DNA from: Hyphomicrobiaceae bacterium
GTDB lineage: Bacteria > Pseudomonadota > Alphaproteobacteria > Rhizobiales > Hyphomicrobiaceae
Length of the DNA stretch: 26,614 nucleotides
Reading direction: 5' to 3'
Assembly (NCBI GenBank): GCA_025359005.1
Contig: JANYHP010000229.1
Coordinates: forward strand, 1 to 26,614
Shown: positions 22,215-26,614 of the stretch, in pieces
Position numbering within the stretch: position 1 is the first letter of the stretch
Layout of the letters: each line of letters begins with the position of its first letter
The notes under the pieces: model-generated
What the model was told of the DNA's origin: nothing
The model's database searches: none
What the model saw: the letters and a program-made list of their open reading frames with translations, nothing else
Program-made: the position numbers and the translations under genes

Positions 22215-23320
22215 CAGAACTGGGCTATACTCCGCTCGTCGCGAGCCTGCCGGCGACAGTGCCGTTCGTGGGGCCTGAAACGCAGGAGCGCGCGCGCGGC
22301 GCCAAATTCCGTGCCCGCATCGGCGCCAACGAGAACGTCTTTGGGCCGTCGCCCAAGGCGATTGCCGCCATGTGCGAGGCCGCGGCCGATTGCTGGATGT
22401 ATTGCGATCCCGAGAACTACGATCTCAAGGTGGCGCTGGCCGCACACCTGGGGGTTAAACCGGAGAACATCGCAGTAGGCGAGGGCATCGACAGCCTGTT
22501 CGGCTACACGGTACGCATGTTCATCGAGCCGGGCGATGCGGTTGTCACTTCGCTCGGCGCCTACCCGACATTCAATTTTCATGTGGCGGGTTTTGGCGGC
22601 AGGCTCGTCACCGTGCCCTACGTGGCCGACCGCGAAGACCCCGCAAGCCTCATCGCTGCTGCGGCTCGCGAACGTCCGAAGCTGCTTTACTTCGCCAACC
22701 CGGATAACCCGATGGCATCCTGGTGGGGCGCCGCCGACGTGGCAGACTTCATCGCGCGCGTTCCCGCCGACTGCGTGCTGTGCCTGGATGAGGCGTACTC
22801 GGAATTCGCCCCCGCCGGCACTGTTCCACCCCTGGACGTGACGCGCCCGAACGTCTTGCGCTTCCGCACCTTCTCGAAGGCCTATGGCATGGCCGGCGCG
22901 CGCATTGCCTACGTGATCGGCGAGGCAACCACGATCAAGGCGTTCGACAAGATCCGCAATCACTTCTCAGTCAACCGCATCGCCCAGGCGGGTGCGCTCG
23001 CAGCCCTCGCCGACCAAGTCTATCTGCGCGATGTGGTGGCCAAGGTGGCGCGTGCGCGGGACCGCATCGCGGCTATTGGCCTGGCTAATGGCCTTGCGCC
23101 GCTGCCGTCGGCGGCCAATTTCGCCGCCCTCGATTGCGGTCGCGACGGGACTTATGCCAAAGCCGTGCTCGACGGCCTGATCGCTCGTGGCGTATTCGTG
23201 CGCATGCCGGGCGTGGCGCCGCTCAACCGCTGCGTCCGCATATCGGCGGGCAAGGACGCGGATCTGGATATCTTCGAGAGCGAATTGCCGGCGGCGCTCG
23301 CCGCGGCGCGCACGATTTGA
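22211..23320 (+). CDS. HisC-like class I/II aminotransferase
   Basis: The 369-aa protein begins at the ATG overlapping the channel-gene stop (22211-22214). Landmarks of the HisC-like fold-type I group are GANENVFGPSPKA at 38-50, the PLP loop EGIDSLF at 91-97, NPDNP at 163-167, LDEAYSEF at 192-199 with D193 and Y196, the Schiff-base lysine K223 in RTFSKAYGMAGARIAY, and CVRISAG near the C-terminus for carboxylate binding. Length and order match histidinol-phosphate aminotransferases. No his gene is near, and the cofactor-site sequences do not fix the substrate, so a different amino acid or amino-phosphate is possible. A RidA-family gene follows after 18 bases, suggesting amino acid breakdown with removal of reactive imines. 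Confidence 0.9.
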   Translation: MTELGYTPLVASLPATVPFVGPETQERARGAKFRARIGANENVFGPSPKAIAAMCEAAADCWMYCDPENYDLKVALAAHLGVKPENIAVGEGIDSLFGYTVRMFIEPGDAVVTSLGAYPTFNFHVAGFGGRLVTVPYVADREDPASLIAAAARERPKLLYFANPDNPMASWWGAADVADFIARVPADCVLCLDEAYSEFAPAGTVPPLDVTRPNVLRFRTFSKAYGMAGARIAYVIGEATTIKAFDKIRNHFSVNRIAQAGALAALADQVYLRDVVAKVARARDRIAAIGLANGLAPLPSAANFAALDCGRDGTYAKAVLDGLIARGVFVRMPGVAPLNRCVRISAGKDADLDIFESELPAALAAARTI

Positions 23321-23338
23321 GGACGTGAAAACAAACCG

Positions 23339-23722
23339 ATGAAAAAGCGTGCCATTACCGCGCCCGACGGCAACCAGCCTGTCAGCCGCTACGCCGAAGC
23401 TATGGAAGTCACCGACGCCAAACGGTGGCTGTTTCTTTCCGGCCAGACGCCGATGCTGCCCGACGGGTCTATTCCGTCTGAGTTCCGCGATCAGGCCCGG
23501 CAGGTGTGGGCTAACATCCAAGCACAGTTACGTGCGTCGCAGATGACGCTGGATAATCTCGTGAAAGTGACGGTGTTTTTGTCGGATCGCCGCTATGGCC
23601 CAATCCATCGCGCTGTCCGCGAGGAAATCCTCGGCGAACGTGTGCTCGGGCTGACGGTGATCATCGTCGGTGCGCTCGACGAACGCTGGCTTCTGGAAGT
23701 CGAAGTGATTGCGGCGGCGTAA
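23339..23722 (+). CDS. RidA (YjgF/YER057c/UK114) family protein
   Basis: The 127-aa product has the family fold in order: LFLSGQTPMLPDGSIP at about 31-46, FRDQARQVWANIQAQL at 49-64, MTLDNLVKVTVFLSD at 69-83, and the closing LLEVEVIAAA at 118-127. RidA proteins hydrolyse enamine/imine intermediates released by PLP enzymes. The archetype needs an arginine equivalent to R105. Here that region reads RVLGLTVIIV (101-110), and the aligned position appears to be Gly or Leu, so this is probably a non-archetypal Rid subfamily. It sits 18 bases behind an aminotransferase on the same strand, a fitting functional partner. It is convergent with the hydratase gene after 14 bases. Confidence 0.92.
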   Translation: MKKRAITAPDGNQPVSRYAEAMEVTDAKRWLFLSGQTPMLPDGSIPSEFRDQARQVWANIQAQLRASQMTLDNLVKVTVFLSDRRYGPIHRAVREEILGERVLGLTVIIVGALDERWLLEVEVIAAA

Positions 23723-23736
23723 GTTCCTCTCAACGC

Positions 23737-24516
23737 TCAGCCGCCCACCATCTCGACGGCGCCCAATCCTTCGATCTCGAAGTGAAACCGATCACCGGCC
23801 GCAATCGGCAGCGTCGGGATCACGCTGCCCGTGATCACGACCATGCCCTTCGTCATAGGACGCCCGCGCTCGATGGCGAGATTGGCCACCCAGGCAAGCG
23901 CCCCCAGTGGATCGTCGGTTAGTCCCTTGTGGGCTACCTGGCCATTGATACTGAGCGTCCCGACGCGCTTGTCAAATGCCAACCCTTTCGGCGGAGTTGT
24001 TGCCGGCTTGCCGAGCACGATACCGCCGTTCCAGGCGTTGTCGGCGATCAGCGACGTGGCCTGGGTGGTCTTGTAGTCGGCATGACGATCCTCGATCAGT
24101 TCGAACGCCGGCATCACTTCAGCAATCGCGGCGCGGACATCGTCGCGCGTCAGCGGTACGGCGCCCTTGGGGAGATCGGCGCCGAGGCGCACGGCCAACT
24201 CACATTCCACGACCACGTGCATGAACCGCGCTCGATCAAGCGCCATCGGCGACTGATGGATAGTGTGGGCATAGATCATGCCGCCGCAAGGATGATCGAT
24301 GCCCATCAGCTGTTGCATCACCTTGGTGGTGGTGGCGATCTTGAGTCCTGCCACATTGCCGCGCGACAGGGCCCAGATCGGGACCAGCGCTTCCTGCACG
24401 GCGTACGCGTCGGTGATGCTGGGTGGTGCCAGGGCGCCAGCAAGATTGGCATATGCTTCGCGACGGATGTGGGCGGTGGCGATGTGGGCGGCGGCAGCGG
24501 TCGGGTCGTAGCGCAT
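23737..24516 (-). CDS. 2-keto-4-pentenoate hydratase / fumarylacetoacetate hydrolase-family enzyme
   Basis: ATG 24516 gives 259 aa, close to MhpD-type hydratases of about 260-270. Earlier in-frame starts (24546, 24630) would run through an inverted repeat in the spacer. The start has no strong Shine-Dalgarno, so it is tentative. Metal ligands typical of the family are E104 and E106 in VVECELAVRLGADL, and E139 in MPAFELIEDRHAD. WNGGIVLGKP (162-171) and the final GDRFHFEIEGLGAVEM are further family blocks. Such enzymes hydrate 2-hydroxypenta-2,4-dienoate in aromatic meta-cleavage pathways or decarboxylate related acids. No other pathway gene is in view, so the substrate is unknown. Confidence 0.9.
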   Translation of the reverse strand: MRYDPTAAAAHIATAHIRREAYANLAGALAPPSITDAYAVQEALVPIWALSRGNVAGLKIATTTKVMQQLMGIDHPCGGMIYAHTIHQSPMALDRARFMHVVVECELAVRLGADLPKGAVPLTRDDVRAAIAEVMPAFELIEDRHADYKTTQATSLIADNAWNGGIVLGKPATTPPKGLAFDKRVGTLSINGQVAHKGLTDDPLGALAWVANLAIERGRPMTKGMVVITGSVIPTLPIAAGDRFHFEIEGLGAVEMVGG

Positions 24517-24576
24517 CAGCAACTCGAGGGTTGGGCGACGGCCCATGGGCTGTGGACGGGTCGCTGTGACGTGAGC

Positions 24577-24612
24577 GGGAATAACTGTTGTCCCGCTTGC
24601 TTGGTTATTCCC
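24577..24612. promoter_or_regulatory. 9-bp perfect inverted repeat in the divergent spacer, possible operator
   Basis: GGGAATAAC (24577-24585) and GTTATTCCC (24604-24612) are perfect reverse complements separated by 18 bases. A competing stem, GCGGGA (24575-24580) with TCCCGC (24591-24596), shares the left arm. It lies between the hydratase start and the receiver-protein start, as a regulator site for either gene would. No regulator gene is identifiable nearby apart from the receiver-only protein, which has no DNA-binding domain. Confidence 0.5.
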
Positions 24613-24709
24613 ACGATTACGCCGCACCATACATGAAGAGGCAAGTCGTCATGTCGTCGGGCGGAGGTTTGTTCCGGCAACTCGTGCAGACGAAAAAGGG
24701 CGCTCCGAC

Positions 24710-25189
24710 ATGCGGGAACTGGCGGAACTTATGACCACACGCTCCGGGCGCGACCATCTGGTGCACCGGAGCTCACTCAAACACCGGTTGGCATTGCTGC
24801 CCGCGGTCCAGAGGATTGCCGTCATCGACGACGCGGTGTTCGACGCCGACGTTCTGGCCTCCGTCCTGCGTCTGGTGTTCGGACCCGATATTCGCGTCCG
24901 CCACATTCGCTTCGCCCGCGATATCCGCAAGGCGCTGCTGGACGAGATGCCACAATTGATATTCCTGGACGATCGTCTCGAGGCCGGCGTGCGTGTCGAG
25001 AAAAGCATCGACACCATAAGGCGCGCCGGGTGCGTCACGCCCCCGATCGTCGTGTCCGGCCTGCTCACGCGATCGCGGACCATCGAACTCGCCCGCCTCG
25101 GTGTGGCTGATGTGATCCATAAGGATGATATCGACGTGGCGCGCGTTGCCGAAGCCGTTCTGAAGGTACTTGATCCATCGCGGATCTGA
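24710..25189 (+). CDS. Stand-alone response-regulator receiver domain protein
   Basis: The 159-aa protein has a 34-residue N-terminal extension and then one receiver domain. The acidic pair D40/D41 lies in RIAVIDD, the phosphoacceptor is D87 in LIFLDDRLEAG, the switch residue is S116 in PPIVVSG, and the invariant lysine is K138 in DVIHKDD. All catalytic residues are therefore present. There is no output domain, so it should act by binding a partner, as CheY- or DivK-type proteins do. No histidine kinase is in the window. The start could also be the ATG at 24731. Its gene lies 155 bases before the polyphosphate kinase gene on the same strand, perhaps in a shared unit. Confidence 0.87.
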   Translation: MRELAELMTTRSGRDHLVHRSSLKHRLALLPAVQRIAVIDDAVFDADVLASVLRLVFGPDIRVRHIRFARDIRKALLDEMPQLIFLDDRLEAGVRVEKSIDTIRRAGCVTPPIVVSGLLTRSRTIELARLGVADVIHKDDIDVARVAEAVLKVLDPSRI

Positions 25190-25240
25190 CGCCCACAGAG
25201 GGGGGCGACGATGCCGGCCCCACGGAAAGCGGCCCAAATA

Positions 25241-25271
25241 TTTCCATAGTGTTGCGGGGAGGGCCTATACT
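25241..25271 (+). promoter_or_regulatory. Weak candidate promoter for the ppk2 gene
   Basis: TATACT (25266-25271) is a good -10 hexamer and TTTCCA (25241-25246) a poor -35 at a long 19-base spacing, about 70 bases before the ppk2 start. It is suggestive only. Confidence 0.25.
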
Positions 25272-25343
25272 CTGGGCCTCGATGCGGGGCCGGAGAACGG
25301 ACTACGGCATCGGTTGCGTGTGCCTGAACCTGGCGGAGACAGC

Positions 25344-26222
25344 ATGGAAGCGATCTGCAGAGCGTTTCGCGTCGCCCCCGGTGAGGAGGTCGACCTCAAA
25401 GCGCGGCCGACATGCGTAGACCCGCCGTACAAAACCAAGGCGGATGCTAAAAAGCTACTCGGTGAGCACGTCTCGCGACTTGGACACCTGCAGGAGCTGT
25501 TCTACGCCACCAACAAGTACGCCCTGCTGATCATCTTCCAGGCCATGGACGCGGCCGGCAAGGACGGCTGCATCAAGCACGTCATGTCGGGCGTCAATCC
25601 GCAGGGCTGCGATGTGTTCAGCTACAGCCACCCCACGGCTGCCGAACTCAGCCACGACTTTCTGTGGCGTACGACGCGCGACCTCCCCAGCCGCGGCAAA
25701 ATCGTGATCTTCAACCGGTCCTACTACGAAGAGGTTTTGATCGTCCGTGTTCACCCGGAAATCCTGGCGGCTGAGCGCGTGAGTAATGGCGGCGACGAGC
25801 ACGGCGTCTGGCAGGAACGCTACAAGTCGATCAACGGCCAGGAGCGGCACCTCCGTCACAACGGCACACGCATCTTGAAGTTTTTCCTGCACGTCTCCAA
25901 GGAAGAGCAACGCCAGCGTCGGCTCGCGCGCATCGATGCGCCAGAGAAAAACTGGAAAATCACGTCCGCCGACCTCTCCGATCGGCAGCATTGGAAGGCA
26001 TACCGAAAGGCCTATGAGGCCGCGCTCGGCGCCACCAGCACCGATCATGCGCCCTGGCACGTCATTCCCGCCGACGACAAGGCGGCTGCCCGTCTGTTCG
26101 TGTCTGCAATCATCCTCGAAGCCGTCGAAGGTCTCGACCTGTCGTTTCCGCCGCTCAGCGCCGCGCGCAAGACCGAACTGGCCGCCATGCGTGCCGCTCT
26201 CTCCCAGCCCGGCGACGCTTGA
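25344..26222 (+). CDS. ppk2: Polyphosphate kinase 2, class III-like (polyphosphate:nucleotide phosphotransferase)
   Basis: ATG 25344, with GGAG 5 bases upstream, gives 292 aa; the open frame extends 58 codons upstream without resemblance. The Walker A loop is MDAAGKDG at 68-75 with K73. The Walker B/lid region KIVIFNRSYYEEVLIVRVHPE (119-139) has the FNRS form usual for class III enzymes, which phosphorylate AMP and ADP with polyphosphate. RRLARIDAPEKNWKIT (192-207) is the second lid block with arginines. HAPWHVIPADDK closes the core. It should use stored polyphosphate to regenerate nucleotides under energy stress. It follows a receiver-domain gene and precedes glyS. Confidence 0.94.
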   Translation: MEAICRAFRVAPGEEVDLKARPTCVDPPYKTKADAKKLLGEHVSRLGHLQELFYATNKYALLIIFQAMDAAGKDGCIKHVMSGVNPQGCDVFSYSHPTAAELSHDFLWRTTRDLPSRGKIVIFNRSYYEEVLIVRVHPEILAAERVSNGGDEHGVWQERYKSINGQERHLRHNGTRILKFFLHVSKEEQRQRRLARIDAPEKNWKITSADLSDRQHWKAYRKAYEAALGATSTDHAPWHVIPADDKAAARLFVSAIILEAVEGLDLSFPPLSAARKTELAAMRAALSQPGDA

Positions 26223-26331
26223 CGTCGGCGCGGCCGATTGCGTGATCCCACACTTCCCGCTTCGCGGCGGGGGCCGAACCAGCTACAAAGCGGTTTGATC
26301 TAAAAAATCCAGAGCGCCCCGCGAGCCCCCG

Positions 26332-26614
26332 ATGCCGACTTCCCCCCATGCCGACCTGTTGCTCGAACTGTTTTCCGAGGAGATCCCCGCCCGGATGCAG
26401 GGGCGCGCCGCCGAGGACCTGCAGAAGCTGGTCGTGGAGGGGTTGGCTGCCCGGGGCCTTGTCGTTGGGCAGGCCTTGAGCTTCGCCACCCCGCGCCGGC
26501 TGGCGTTGCACGTGGGCCGCGTGCCGCTGCATTCGCCGGCCGTCTCCGAAGAGCGCAAGGGGCCTCGCGTTGGTGCGCCCGAACAGGCCGTCGCCGGCTT
26601 TCTGAAAAGCGCAG
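26332..26614 (+). CDS. glyS: Glycyl-tRNA synthetase beta subunit, N-terminal part (cut by window)
   Basis: The ATG at 26332 opens a frame that runs to the window end with 94 codons. The start shows the GlyS N-terminus DLLLELFSEEIPARMQ at about 8-23 and then SFATPRRLALHVGRVP at about 50-65. The beta subunit of the alpha2beta2 enzyme carries tRNA-binding and editing-like domains, while GlyQ holds the catalytic core. The glyQ gene is not visible upstream, where ppk2 lies instead, so it must be elsewhere. The family is near 700 aa, so most of the gene lies outside. No strong Shine-Dalgarno is visible. Confidence 0.95.
   Translation, partial: MPTSPHADLLLELFSEEIPARMQGRAAEDLQKLVVEGLAARGLVVGQALSFATPRRLALHVGRVPLHSPAVSEERKGPRVGAPEQAVAGFLKSA

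Noticed and set aside
25170..25343. 58-residue N-terminal extension of the polyphosphate kinase
   Set aside because: The extension has no family resemblance, overlaps the receiver gene, and the ATG at 25344 has a suitable GGAG.
1..26614. tRNA, rRNA, CRISPR or insertion-sequence features
   Set aside because: Intergenic regions were read for cloverleaf arms, spaced repeats and terminal inverted repeats with transposase frames; none was found.

Overview
This GC-rich window looks like the chromosome of an alphaproteobacterium, probably free-living and probably Rhodospirillales- or Hyphomicrobiales-like. The reasons are the fused ispDF gene, the sppA-ihfB-lapA run, a three-gene petABC operon encoding a mitochondrial-type bc1 complex divergent from a trmL-type methyltransferase, and orphan Bug and TAXI substrate-binding proteins. 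Genus cannot be read from the sequence alone. No rRNA, tRNA, CRISPR array, insertion sequence or phage gene was seen.

Region 1 (1-8834, all minus strand) is the accessory part. Reading in the direction of transcription it holds a SrfB-family protein, a SrfC-family protein, a single-pass membrane protein with Sel1-like repeats, an exported coiled-coil and repeat protein, and a TAXI-type TRAP substrate-binding protein that runs off the window. The first four genes are packed with gaps of 2 bases, a 4-base overlap and 5 bases, so they are almost certainly one operon. SrfB and SrfC are named after the Salmonella srfABC locus, whose biochemical function is, as far as I know, unsettled. Here both appear to have lost key nucleotide-binding residues. 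The layout suggests a cytoplasmic SrfB/SrfC pair linked by a membrane anchor to a periplasmic repeat protein.

Region 2 (9185-12101, minus strand) is a three-gene coupled operon: Bug-type substrate-binding protein, HAD phosphatase and class I/II aminotransferase. The last gene appears to start at a TTG inside the stop of the HAD gene. A divergent small two-helix membrane protein (12444-12836) has no recognised family.

Region 3 (12888-21039) is mostly core metabolism: ispDF (isoprenoid precursors), sppA (signal peptide peptidase), an IHF-beta subunit with an unusually long tail, a LapA-like membrane protein, an ornithine cyclodeaminase-family imine reductase, a TrmL-like tRNA methyltransferase, and petA-petB-petC with a good terminator behind petC.

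Region 4 (21261-26614) holds a KirBac-type potassium channel translationally coupled to a HisC-like aminotransferase and followed by a RidA-family protein, then a convergent 2-keto-4-pentenoate hydratase-like enzyme. After a 9-bp inverted repeat in the divergent spacer come a stand-alone receiver-domain protein, a class III-like polyphosphate kinase 2 and the start of glyS. The most unusual content is the SrfB/SrfC envelope operon. The channel-aminotransferase coupling and the inverted repeat upstream of the receiver gene are secondary points of interest.
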